Source: Oxyruncus cristatus
Taxonomy: Eukaryota > Chordata > Aves > Passeriformes > Cotingidae
NCBI GenBank assembly: GCA_013399855.1
Contig: VXAY01005183.1
Location: forward strand, 218,329-282,328
Direction of reading: 5' to 3'
Length of the DNA: 64,000 bases
This document shows positions 13,941 to 25,663 of this stretch, in pieces. The position numbers were made by a program, and so were the translations under genes. How positions within the stretch are numbered: position 1 is the stretch's first letter; every line of letters begins with the position of its first letter. Below the pieces are notes generated by a model. It did no database searches and had not been told where the DNA came from. It saw only the letters and a list, made by a program, of their open reading frames with translations.

Positions 13941-14192
13941 CATAGAATCCTAAAATGGTTTGGGTGGGAAGGGACCTTAAAGCTCATCCTGTTCCACCCC
14001 CTGCCACGGGCAGGGACACCTTCCACTATCCCAGGTTGCTCCAAGCCCCGTCCAACCTGGCCTTGGACACCTGGTCTTGGACACTTCCAGGGATGTGGCA
14101 GCCAGAGCTTCTCTGGGCAACCTCTGCCAGGGCCTCACCACCCTCACAGCCAAGAATTCCTTCCCAATATCCCATCTAACCCTGCCCTCAGT
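13941..14192 (-). mobile_element. CR1 LINE 3' fragment
   Basis: CATAGAATCCTAAAATGG followed by TTTGGGTGGGAAGGGACC is the inverted CR1 tail. It continues through the CCCTGCCACGGGCAGGGACA block to AAGAATTCCTTCCCAATATC. A short internal duplication (CTTGGACACCTGGTCTTGGACAC) is visible at about 14062-14086. Confidence 0.92.
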
Positions 14193-16440
14193 TTGATCAG
14201 AGGTAAATTTTGATCAGTTATTCATATTACATAATTTTTTTGAAGTAATTACGTTTGTTACCAAGTAAAAGTAAAATTCAGATCACAAGCACACGCAAGA
14301 AATGCTTTACAAAATTCAAGGAGCTGGAAGTGTTCGTCACGGCAGGACTGTTCAGATGGAGCTGGGTGGATATCCTGTTCCTTCAGTTCATTTATCTGAT
14401 CAGCACAGTGAGGCTGCAACTGCTGAAAGGCAGAACAAAATGCTGGCAGGAGTCTGCAAACCCGGAGGAGAAAGGAAGAAAATGGTACTGTGCTTTCCAA
14501 AAGGCTGAAAATTCAAGTAAGTGGAGCAGCCTAAGAACCTCAGACAATGCACATTAAGATATAGGGTTTCCTTACGTCACCACCACAATATAGAGGCCCT
14601 GAGTTCTGCTCCCACTGAGTGATGTGACCTGATTAATTACACACCAGCCCAGGAAGCTTCTTGCTGAAAAGAGACCAAAAAAACCCTGAACACAAAAGCC
14701 CCCCAAGACAACAACAACAAAGAGCAAAGCAAAAACCACCCTACTCGAACAATAAAAAGCCAACATCCTAAACAATAAAACCCTTCTTGGACTAGATATC
14801 AACCAAAAAAAATGCAAAAAATGCTAGATTTGTTTTAGAAGCTTGAAATGGAAGAGAGCAATCTGCAGTGACTGTCCCTCAGTCAGGTAAGAAGGATAAG
14901 GTAGAGCTGAGGCAAAACCTAAACCCCCTTGTGCAGCCACTGCTCTCAGTGAAGTCCATCCTTCCTCTCCTGATATCTTTCTCTTCCTTTACACTCCTTT
15001 AGCCAAAAAATTACTGCCTTAACCTGATTGCTTCTCTCCTTAAAGGAGCACTGATGCAATAATTAGGCTTTGCAGCTCTGGAAGATGGCCTGTGCTTATC
15101 AAAGCCTATGCTTATCACAGTTTATGCCGCGAACTTTAAAGCACTAATTAAAATTTTATTTTATTTCACATACTCCCAGAGCACTGGATGCAACACTTAC
15201 CCCACAGCGCTGGCACAGGAAGTCAAATTTATATCCTGACTTTGTCCCGCTCCACACCAAATGAATAAAGATAACGAGTTATTTTAATGCAAATTACAAC
15301 CAGGGGAGGAGAGTTTGGTGATTTGGTACTTCTAAAGCTGCAATACCATCAACAAAAAGATTCAGTGCTCCTTTTAGGAGGAGGCCATACACAGCCATAC
15401 TTCCAGAGCTACTTTCCGGGAAGGACAGACATTCCCAGCCAGAGGGAAGGGTGCTGCCCATGCAAGAGCAGCAGATGCTGCATTCCTGCAGCCCCAGCTC
15501 ACGGAAAACAAAAAACAAAATACCTACAAGAGGTTGATTACTGATTTCTCCTCAGAGAAGGAGGAGAACAAACAGGCCTGTTACATTTTCCCCCATCTAC
15601 TGGAATTCAAATAGGTAAAAGAATATCAAATATTGAAACGAATCTTGAGCTGCTACATCATTTTTAATGTTCTCACCTTACTGTAACAAAGACACACAGA
15701 AACAAGTTCCTCTTGTTTCATTAGTGTCTCATTAGTTTACTCATTCAGTAGTTTCATTGCAGACTTTACAGAGCTGGTGGCAGAGTCAGAATAACCCCCT
15801 AAAATGTAAGGGAGCATCAAATGCAACAGTGCCATCCCAAAAATCAACACCACCGCAACAAAAAAAGACAAATTACCCCAAACTGATGCACTCAAGTAAC
15901 TCCAAAACCTTGTTCCAAGTACCTCAGGACAATGAATGTAAGACACCAAGAGGTACAAAGTTTCTCCTTTACTTTGCTTTTAATAATAAACCCATAAATA
16001 ATTTAGGAAACAAACCCTGAAAGTTTTATACTCCATTTTCGAAACCCAAGGAAATTACAAGACTATATGTGATATTATCTGTGTATTCTAGCTGACCATA
16101 AAGGCACTGATAATATGATGAGGCATTTACCCACCTCCTCAGGAGAGCATCAAACCATGCCCTGCCACGAATACTCAATTCCAACCATTCAGATCATCTT
16201 ATTTCAAATTAGCTTGAGGGACACATCTACACAACCAAAATGACTGCAGCAAGGAGCATTAGAATTGCTCAGCACAAACAAAGTTATTCCGGTTATAACC
16301 AATCAAACACGTTGGATGGGAAGAAATACCCTCTTGTGTCTTGTTCTGTTCTCATAATCATATTAGTCTGTGATCAAGATTTTGGTGTTTAATCTCAAAT
16401 ACCCTCCAGACAAGATTGGTGGGCATAAACTCAGTCTCTC

Positions 16441-16516
16441 ATATATATATATATATTAATTATCTTTTATATATATCTATAAGAATATATATATCTTATA
16501 TATATATATATATAAA
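16441..16516. repeat. (AT)n microsatellite with hairpin potential
   Basis: Three AT blocks are separated by short non-AT breaks. TATAAGA at 16478-16484 pairs with TCTTATA at 16494-16500 around an AT loop, so the segment can form a cruciform. Confidence 0.92.
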
Positions 16517-18189
16517 AGAAAATTTTAAGTTCTGTTCTAAAAATTGATGTGAACTTACTTGACAGGGATGAGATCTCCCTGAAGGTACCACATACTCACT
16601 GACAGTGCCAGGTACTCACTGACACTCCAAACGCCTTCCAGTGCCGAGGTTTTACAAGTTGCTCCTGAACTTCCATGGAATCCAGCAGCTCCAGCCACTG
16701 AAATAATCCTTCAGCCTGCAGCAGAATTATTCAACACCATTCTGACAGCCAAATCCCTTTTATAGTCTTACCTCCACAAGTATTATTATTCCAAGAGTTC
16801 GAAATTAGGATGAAATAACTTCATGTAAACACTCACAGCTACAACATTCCCTCAGAGTATTTCTCCTCTATCCTTGAGTACTTCTCGCCACAGCTTATGG
16901 CCATGAGGTCAGTGCCCTATCTTTCTTGATTTGATATAATTAAATATACTTTAATGACTTTAGCTTTTCTGTTAAGATATTAGATCAACACAGAAAAGAA
17001 GTATTTCAAACTTAAAGCTCAGCTTTCATTGCCTCTCTTCAGTTCATGCTCTCAGAGCAGCACAGGGTAATTTGTTGGGTGTAATTTCCTTATTTTCATA
17101 CATTCAGAGTTTTGACTTTATTTCAAACAATTACTACAATCAAATCAAGCGTTATGCCCTTTTAAATTATTTTCATAAGAGACAAAGCAACATTGCAGCA
17201 AAGTTAAAAAAGCCACTGGGCTGAACTGGAAAGCACTGGGTCAAATCCTAATTCCACTGAAAGCCAAGTCCAGGAAAAGATTGACACTGAGCCAAATTCC
17301 AACCGACTCTTCTTAAAGCAAATGGATTTGTCTGTTTTAGCTTGTAGGTTTAACAAGTCAAGAAAACAATTAACACATCACTGTCTCCTTGAAGCTTCAA
17401 CCATCCAAAACTAGAAGCTTCAGATATAGCTCAGCTTGAAAACCAAAAAATGTTGACAGTTCTCTCAAAATTGCTACAGAGAGTTAAATAAAAGCTACAT
17501 TCCACTCAAATATTAAACATATTCATCCTAAGGTCTTCAATATGCCACCAAGAGGCTTTTGGTTTTGTTTTGTGGTTGTGCTGGGGGTTTTTCAAGAAAA
17601 CAACCCAACTCTGGGAACTGGCCCCTACTGCTGATACCACTTAGAGGTGGGAAGGGACTACAGATGACTTTCTGTTGGGAGCAGAAATCCAACCCTCAGA
17701 TAACTCCAAGTGAAAAGCCTTTGCCAGCTCCAGAGGACTTTTCCTGAAGGACAGGCTGCTTAGCAACTATCACCACCAACTTCCAAGCGCTGTCTGCAAG
17801 CAGGTCAACAATGCTAAGGGTGCACAGTCTATTAAAAGCTTTCAAATTAATGAAGAACTGCGGCCGCAGGTACTTCACAAATGTTTGGGGTTTTGAGGAG
17901 AAGAAGTACCTGAGGTTCGCAACCAATAAACTCAAGTTGAAGGTTCTACTTCGGATCACGTGACATGTGAACCAAATTAATTTTTCATCTATTTACTCTT
18001 CCTCTCAAATTAGCAGGTTATTAACAACTTGGTCAAACCAGCAACAAGATCAAAAATGCTTCTTTGATGTTCAGCCAAGGAGTATGAGGGGGCCAAGGAT
18101 GATTCCTACTAATGAGGTGGCCACCCAGTTCTCATTTCAAGGGGATATGGCTCATGTTAAAAGGAGTTTTCACTTGCCACACGGGCACA

Positions 18190-18335
18190 GAGCTTATAAA
18201 TAACAGATAATCCTAATTAGCCATGACTATGTTTGCCATAAAAAAGGGAGAATTAAATAGGTGTGACCCAGCTGGTGGGAATGGAATCAGCTATAAAAGA
18301 AACTGTTGACACAAGTCTCACCATTTTTTTTCTTG
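18190..18335. promoter_or_regulatory. Candidate enhancer patch in intron 2
   Basis: GATAATCCTAATTAGCC holds a TAATCC (OTX/CRX-type) and a TAATTA-like core, and about 45 bp further on AGGTGTGACCC matches the T-box half-site AGGTGTGA. Unique AT-rich sequence with no frame. Confidence 0.28.
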
Positions 18336-18898
18336 AGCAATACAAAATGGGCTACGGGTGTTTTTTTAAGCACATTGACACAGGCAAGCAGAATTCTGTA
18401 AAAAGTAAGTTCTGCTTACTTTTTGTCCACCACAAAAATTAGTGGAGGGTTTCTATCTTGCGTTTTCGCTTTTACTCCAGGCAAAGCACGTGAGTTGTAG
18501 CAAACACACTTCCTCAAAAAAACAACTTGGAAGTGCAGCAACCCCCTTCTCTCCTGGCAGAATTCTCCCTTCTCCATTTTAGACAAGATAAGTATTTTAT
18601 ATGACAAGCATTCACCCCCTTGGGCAAATTAATTCCTCCCTTGTGCAACCAAAGCCTCTAGAGGTGCAGTAACAGAGCCCTGTCCTTGGGACATCAACTC
18701 CATGCTTTGTCTGTCCTGACTCCCCCTTGATTTAAGATCCTACCAGGACAAACTGATGACCTTCACACTTCTAACAAAATGATTTCTAGGTACAGGAGCA
18801 ACTCAGAGCTATTTAGTAATAAAATTTTTATATCAGAAGGTATTTTTGAGTAAAATAGATGACTGGCAGCTGGATGCAGTGTGGCTTTAATGCACAAG

Positions 18899-19130
18899 GA
18901 ATCACATTTAGGTTGGAAAAGCCCTCTGAGATCATCAAGTCCAACCATCCCCCAGCACTGCCAAGGCCACCACTAACCCATGTCCCCAAGTGCCACATCC
19001 ACATGGCTTTGAAATCCCTCCAGGGATGGGGACTCCACCAGTGCCCTGGGCAGCTGTGCCAGGGCTGGACAACCTCCCAGTGAAGAAAATGTTCCCAATA
19101 TCCAACCTAAACCTCCCCTGGCACAAGTTT
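18899..19130 (-). mobile_element. CR1 LINE 3' fragment (second subfamily)
   Basis: It starts GAATCACATTTAGGTTGG and carries the CCCAGCACTGCCAAGGCCAC and CCATGTCCCCAAGTGCCACA blocks, shared with the copy at 43207. This differs from the main CCATGGCAGGGGGTTGG subfamily. It is inverted and 5'-truncated. Confidence 0.9.
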
Positions 19131-21425
19131 ATGGAGTATACTCCTTTCTATAGGTTTAATACAACTTCCTACAAAATAAACTCTGATAACATACTGAAAA
19201 GCAATGTTTTTAACATCGTTTCTTTCACACATTTAAATTAGTCCATTTTAAATGAGGCTTATCTTTTCCCTCTCTTCTAACTTATTTAGGCTGTTCAGTC
19301 ACCTGATCAATAAAAAGAAGAAATACCTACATGAGGGAGCTCCTCAGAAACAACTATAATTTTACAGAACAAGTGAAGCAGGAGTTGCACACAGAGATGC
19401 AAAAGAGCTATGCAGGAAAATCTCAAGGCACTGTTTTAGCAAAATGAACTTCCTGTGAGCTGATTTGTGCCCACAAAACACCAGTTTGGATGTCCAGAGG
19501 GGCAAACTTCCCTTTCTTCTGGATGTCAGCTGTCAGTCTCGGGAATACAAACACACTCCCTCCTCCCATGACTTCCTGGAACTGCATTATGAAATGCGGC
19601 ATAAACGCGTTCCCTGGAAGATAATGCTGAAGTAACATCTAGCCCAGAAATTTAATTCTCAGAGTTTTATGTGTCAGAATGAACCCTCACCCCTGCAAGG
19701 AAGCCATTCCCCCTCCGTGGAAGGAGGTAACGCAGCGTGTCCTCTCTCCACACATCCTAATCTGAATTGTTCCCATCCCCACCAGTCCAACACAGCAGGA
19801 ATTAACACAATGCCAGGAAAGATACGGAGAAGCAAAGGCACGTGCAATGCAATCAGGTTTCACCCAACTTCAAGGGCAATAATATTTCTTCCTTTAAATT
19901 GCTCTGCTGTCAAACAGCAACTGTACCACAGCCTGCAAATGGTTCACCGAGCTCAATATTCAATTTCTGGCTCAGTCCAACAGCTGATACTTCTCAGTAA
20001 AACGCATGAACAGCTGGGGGCACACACAGAAAGCACGGCCTAAGATGAGGCAGCTCTCCAAGTGGTTCTTGCCTAACATCAGGCAGGATCCTGGGGCATT
20101 TTCAAGAAAATGTGGGCATTTTTCCATGACTATATACACCCGTAATTGCCTCTCGCTGTTTTCCTCGGGTGTGGATTCCAGCAGATAAATTCCATATATA
20201 GCACTGCCTTCATAGATTTGCCTCATTTTCTGGTGATGCACATTCTTTCCCGGGGTAGAACTGAAGTGTGCACTCCTGCATGCTCCTGCTACCATATTTT
20301 AAAAGTCAAAATCTTCCTGGCCGCTCCCACCGGTCAGCTTCTCCAGTTCATATCTCTCTACATGTAAAATAACCCCTATGTCATGTCAGCATTTCCTCTC
20401 TAGGCACCTTGACTCCCTGCATGCTGCTTTGGAAGACATAAGAACTGATTCATTGTGCAAAAATTGTAAGATACTATAACACAGATAAATGGGATTATGA
20501 TGTTTTCAACTTTTGCCAAACCTTCCTTTAACTGGGATTTTTGCCTGCCATTCCAAATATATTAGTTGTACAGTTCACTAAAATATGTGATATATATGCT
20601 TTGTCACGTCACAAAGAGATACTTTTATTTTATAATTAATGCAAGTTTTTCATTTAATATACACTTTCCCCAACCAACACACTCCCTAGTTATCATTTTG
20701 GCAGAAGAAATCAATTTACGTGCATGTTTTACCACCTCATTATTCAGTCACTTTCCACACTAAAATTAGCATTTTCCATTCTTACCAAGGGAGCACGAGG
20801 TCTGCAACACTCCCCACAGCAAGACCTGGTAAGTCAGGACTTATTTTCAGCTTTTAGGCAGCTTTAAGGGAAGCCCTCGGGTCACGCTAAGGAGTCTCCC
20901 ACACATCCCAGGCAGGTGAAAGGCGGCTTCACCTTGCTCTGTGCAGCCCCAGCCTTGTGTAACTGCCCGGGCCGTGCCAAGCAGGAGCTTATCCTGCCTC
21001 TCTCCACATGCTCCTGCCTCCACATCACAAGATTCCTGGCTAGAGGGGAGCAGGGAGCTTGTGTGGGCTTGCGAGAACACCCCATTCTATTTGTTTTTAA
21101 ACGTGAAGTTCCGTGTGTTTGTCACCATTCGCCCGCTTCACACTTAACCCTTCAAAAAGAGTGAACGAACATTGCTTAGTCCTTGAGACCCCAGCGCTTG
21201 TTTTCCGGCAGCATTTTTTCCCCATACCTGAATCTTTGCCAGAATTGGCCCTAATCTTCATTTCTTCTTTAAAAGGATTAAAAGGTACTTGGTAAGAAGA
21301 AAAAACTTCACTCCGAAGACAAACTGTGGAAAGTTTTAACACACAACCGGCCGTTCATTTCAGCCCAACCACTGCCTGAACTGAATTCCAGCACCCACCT
21401 GAAATCAGCAGTTTATTATCTGCTT

Positions 21426-21537
21426 GAATCCTAGAATGCTTTGGGTGGGAAGGGACCTTAAAGCTCATCCCATTCCAACCCCCTGCCATGAGCAGGGACA
21501 CCTTCCACCAGCCCAGGCTGCTCCAAGCCCCATCTCC
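21426..21537 (-). mobile_element. CR1 LINE 3' end, about 110 bp
   Basis: GAATCCTAGAATGCTTTGGG, then GTGGGAAGGGACCTTAAAGC and the CCCCCTGCCATGAGCAGGGA block: an inverted CR1 tail cut off after CTCCAAGCCCCATC. Confidence 0.9.
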
Positions 21538-22335
21538 CCACAACCTTCTTCATTTGGGGAGGGGCTGTCATTTGTCTCGGAAAGAAAATGGTAATTGGAA
21601 TGGCAGAAGAATCTTACAAAAATATTACTTTATTAGTAAAATATACTTGGGCTTCATCCAGTTCCTCCTCAAAGCAGGAATCATCAAGCTCAGCTGCTGC
21701 AAGGCTACAAAACTCCTCAAGTCTAAGATAATAACACACCCCTTCTCCATTTCCACAGCTCCTTAAAAACAACCAAATTGAGTTTAAACATCACAACTTC
21801 ACAACCAAAAACCTTGTCTGTGTGGGAATACGAAAGCAAACTGCTTTAAATCCAGAAATAGATACCTTAAAAGCAAACTTTTAAAAATATCCTCATTTAT
21901 TGAATTATCCACTACAAAGCAGTAATTATAAAGACATTACAATAGTTGAAAAGGACAAACCCAGCCTGGTTTAACACACTTGTCAGCTTCATTTAGCTGC
22001 ACTCACTCCTTGGAAGAGTTTTTACCCTGTGCCAGTCTTTGGAACGTCTGTTCTGCAAAACAAGAGGGAAGGCAGCTAGAAACCTCCAAGTGCAAAAAAA
22101 GTACAGTGAAGTCAGCACTTGTTTCATATTTTTTAAGCCTTTTCTCTTAATAAAAAGGCTGAGAGGTGGTTTGTTGGGCAGATTTAATGAATGCTTTGCT
22201 TTACAAATATCAAGGCTGATTCATAGGCCTGTGCCAGACTAATATACAACTGATCTCTGAGCTCATATCAGTTACACATCAATTACAGTTATGCCTGCAA
22301 GATACAATAAAACTCCTTTGTCTGACCTGTCAAAG

Positions 22336-22365
22336 AAAAAAAAAAAAAAAGGAAAAAAAAAAAAA
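22336..22365. repeat. A-rich tract (A15-GG-A13)
   Basis: Two A runs split by GG. A further A17 follows at 22431-22447. Confidence 0.9.
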
Positions 22366-22430
22366 TCAAGTCTTTTTTTGAGTTTTTGTTTGGAAAATAT
22401 AAAAGAACAGCACAAGCAAATTGATAGTTT

Positions 22431-22447
22431 AAAAAAAAAAAAAAAAA
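22431..22447. repeat. Poly-A, 17 bp
   Basis: An uninterrupted A run close to the A-rich tract at 22336. Confidence 0.9.
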
Positions 22448-23469
22448 TGCCTGTAAAGGAACTTGGAGTAATTAGAGCCTGTTTGGAGATTTTCCAAAAA
22501 CATTAATTCCTATAAACGTTCCAATTGTTGCCCAGGACTTATCTATTCACTTCAATCAAAATGAGTTCACACCCTCTCCCAAGCCCCAGCCACCGAGTAA
22601 TAATGCTGTGAGTAATCTTTGCAGCACAGAGCAAACCCTGAGCTGATAAAGGAACTTTAGCCTTGACCTTTGCAACGGGGAGGGCAGAGAACAGACAGCT
22701 CAGGCAGGGCAAACAAAAGAGTGGACAAGTCACGCTAATGATATTATCCATCCTGGAGGTCCACGCATCCTCAAGAGGGGAGATTTTGATTTACAGAGGT
22801 CACCTGGGAAAAATCGTGGCAAAACTCGAAGCTCTGCCACAAATAATTCTGCCAAAGCAGCTAAAGAAATGCCTGACCGTTTCCACGCAGTGTAATTTTA
22901 ATTTTCACACAACTCAACCAAACCCACCCCCCCCAATAGGCCAAGGTTGGTGGCAAAGCCTGGAGGTCATACATAGATTTAAAAATTGATCTTTTGTACG
23001 TGATCAGGTTACTGAAACCTGCACAACCCCATCAAGCATTGCTCAATAAAGTAACCACTGCCTTGCTCTAGCTCAGGAAAGGTCACTCCTTGGTTAAGGA
23101 ATAACAGGAGAGCACCGGATTTTTGATGCCATATGAAAAGGGACTTCTTTTTTTAAGAGCAAGCAGTTTACATGTACTTATTAACCCTTAAGTCTCTAGA
23201 GAAGTGTGTAAATAATATATCCAGTTCGTAGAGAAAATGAGGTCCATCATTTATCACCTGGAATTTCAAAACATTCCTTAGTTTTTAACGCCACATCTGA
23301 AACAGTGGAGATGCTTTTCTGAAGACCTGAAAACATTTCAGTGGTAATTACATCGACACAATTTGCTACCTCCAACAGTCAGGCCCCAAACACCCCAAGC
23401 TGGGGTATTTATTTACACCCACCCATCTCCCAGACTTGGTTTCTCCCAGAAAGGATGGAAGCAGAGGGG

Positions 23470-23492
23470 AAAAAAAAAAAAAAAAAAAAAAA
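23470..23492. repeat. Poly-A, 23 bp
   Basis: The longest A run in the window. No retrocopy with a coding remnant precedes it on the plus strand. Confidence 0.9.
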
Positions 23493-25084
23493 TTGCGTGT
23501 TTCCAAAAGTCATGGGTTGTTTTTCCAAATGTCACTCCCTGCCAGAGCCCGGCTGAGTCATGACAAGTGGGGATGTGACAGCACAGAGTTCTGTTTCAAA
23601 AATTCTTTTCCCAGTTCCCAAATTGACCCTGGCATCTTATCAAGAAACACAGGAAAGCTCTTAAGGTTTTCAAACTTTCCCTGCTCTGTGAGTGAGCACC
23701 TAAACAGTGTATTTACAGTATTATTTACATTTCTTTTCCCTGTGAAGAGCACTCTGCGTTTGCCAGCATTCCTCCAGCTAGAAAAGCCTGAAATCAGAAG
23801 GAATGATTTTGTAACATGAGGAAAAGTAGCTGACTGATTTGGAAACAGAAGCAGAACCTGAGGGTGAATTCACCCCCAAAACTTAGAAAAAGCCCAGCTA
23901 AGACCAACCTTTTCCTTGAGCTGATATTTAAGACTCCTCTGATGGAGATGCAGAAGCCAAGACAATTCAGCAGCAGCCTCCCAAGGGCATGATATGCTGG
24001 ACAGGACCCTGCTCCAAACCCAACTGCGTTTCTGAGATTATATTTTTGCAGATATGTCGTCTCACTGTTTGCAGGCAAACCTTTAGTGCCGTTCATGGGC
24101 CTCCACGTTTCCCCTCTCCTATTAAGCCACCCCATATAAATTTACTATGCTTCCTGCCTAGATTAGCAATGGCTATTTGTGAGGATGCAAATGAAGTATT
24201 CTTCGCTCTCCCAGGCTGGATTCTCACAGTGAGCTCACCATCTTGTCTGGGACCTCAACAGCCACTGCCAACCCATCCCTCCCTTGCCAAGGGGCATGAT
24301 TTGCATGATGGGTTTGCTCTATGAACATTTTTAAAACACGTATCAGGGAGCATAAGCCACGCATTTGACTGGTTGCCACGTTTTAGAGAAACTATGAGCA
24401 ACATTTTTAATCCAGCTGTGGCCGGCTCGGCTTCTGAGAATCTCAATTTCCTGCCATTTTTAGCTGTTTTAAAAGCTCAAATCAACACAGGTTTTTGGCA
24501 GCTGAACAATACACGTGTTTCTGGAGGAGGTGGATACTGATACAAACAAAAACACCCCCCCACACACAGCCTGTTTGATTTTAAGCAACTTATTAAAGCT
24601 CCAGTCCCCCTGTCTGTAATGAATCTCTCAGCTAATGACAATAGAAAGTAAACATTTCACCTGATGATCTCTTTGCTTTTCCATTTACTACCACTTGGGT
24701 TTGAGAACCTTAAATTATCAGAGATCAGTTAATGACTGCTTCTACTGACCACTGATACACAGTTCAGCTTCACATGAAAATTTAAACAAAGCTCTTCTAT
24801 GTGTTTAACTGGGTTTTTTTCCTTTCTGTTACCCTCACTTTTTACTTTTACCTCTTCCTTTCTTTTTCCCCGGAAAACAGATGATTGTACATATCCAGTA
24901 ACAGGTTTTGCCTTTTCCCCCACCCCTGTTAGTTTGTTTCATGCACACATTTCTTCATTTCCTCCCCTTGCATCAAGCAATAAATTAAATAGCCACAACC
25001 TTAACTCCATCAATTATTACATGACTTTTCAGTTTCACAGTAGTTTAGCGGATTTGTTCTGACCCAAACTGGTCCCTACCCTTA

Positions 25085-25335
25085 GTCGCTTTTCCAAGGA
25101 TTTTTGATGCATGGAACGCCCCACTGTCAAGAAACTCCCGGGGCTAAACCTCTCCGGCGTGTTCCCATTCCCCTTCTTACACCGTGACCCATTATGAGAA
25201 AATAGCTGTGAAAATTAATTTCATCCCAAAATGACAAACTGGGCCCCGCTCAAATTATTTTGCGGGTTTAAATTTCTCCTGTTTTTTTCGTAACAGCGTT
25301 ATGAGAAAAAAAGTGAAGTAGTTCATGGACCCATT
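25085..25335. promoter_or_regulatory. Candidate conserved intronic patch next to exon 2
   Basis: Unique sequence 235-485 bp downstream (gene sense) of exon 2, with scattered CpGs (CTCCGGCGTGTTCC; CACCGTGACCC; TTTTGCGGGTTTAAA) in AT-rich DNA. It could be an intronic splicing or enhancer element. Motif evidence only. Confidence 0.25.
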
Positions 25336-25569
25336 AACCACTGACACATTGCTGAGAGCAGGAAGCAAATGCAGAAAGCACAAGGTTTTCAAAGCAACTT
25401 CCCAGCATGACAAAAATCAGCCTTATTTTATGGATGATGGCAGTTACACTGCAGAAAGAATATAAATTATTTTTTAAACTGAAAGCTTTCTATCAAGGCC
25501 TACATTTCCTAGCTGTTAGGCTCATATTTAACTTACGAAACCGGACCTCCCGAATTCAAGAAATCTTAC

Positions 25570-25663
25570 CTGGCATCTCCTTTTGAAAGGTTGGTGTTTA
25601 CAGGATGAAGAATAACCTTGTTTGCATCCACATCCACCACACATTTTGTATGCAGATCAAGCT
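25570..25663 (-). CDS. KIF13B: KIF13B coding exon 2
   Basis: On the minus strand a pyrimidine-rich tract ending in TATAG precedes the exon at 25664, and a GTAAGA donor follows at 25569. The 94 bases, joined to the last G of exon 1, encode residues 19-49 plus AG of codon 50. The peptide begins ELDL and contains HTKCVVDVDANKVIL and then NTNLSKGDA, which matches the KIF13B segment after NRRE almost residue for residue as I remember it. Phase agreement with exon 1 (G + AG = Glu) and two good splice sites make this secure, although the longest open frame here is short and uninformative. It covers the early strands of the motor core before the ATP-binding P-loop, which must lie in later exons beyond the left edge. 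The residue after VIL is His, where I recall Asn in mammals. Confidence 0.95.

Larger units (their letters stand above)
1..25569 (-). other. KIF13B: KIF13B intron 2 (partial, runs off the left edge)
   Basis: The donor GTAAGA is at 25569-25564 (minus). I searched for the next KIF13B segment (around FWSMDES, and the P-loop GQTGSGKS) in reverse complement and found nothing, so at least 25.5 kb of intron 2 is present. It contains CR1 fragments, A-rich tracts, an (AT)n block at 16441, a 37-bp tandem duplication at 3981 and unique AT-rich sequence. The stretches 830-6840, 7180-9350, 9530-12030, 14200-18890, 19135-21420 and 21540-25330 contain no gene I can support. Confidence 0.85.

Noticed and set aside
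23470..23492. Poly-A tract as the tail of a processed retrocopy
   Set aside because: The preceding sequence shows no coding remnant or polyadenylation signal, and no flanking duplication is evident.
1..25569. Further KIF13B exons (FWSMDES segment, P-loop segment)
   Set aside because: I looked for their reverse complement along intron 2 and found no match, so they must lie left of the window. A translated search would settle it.
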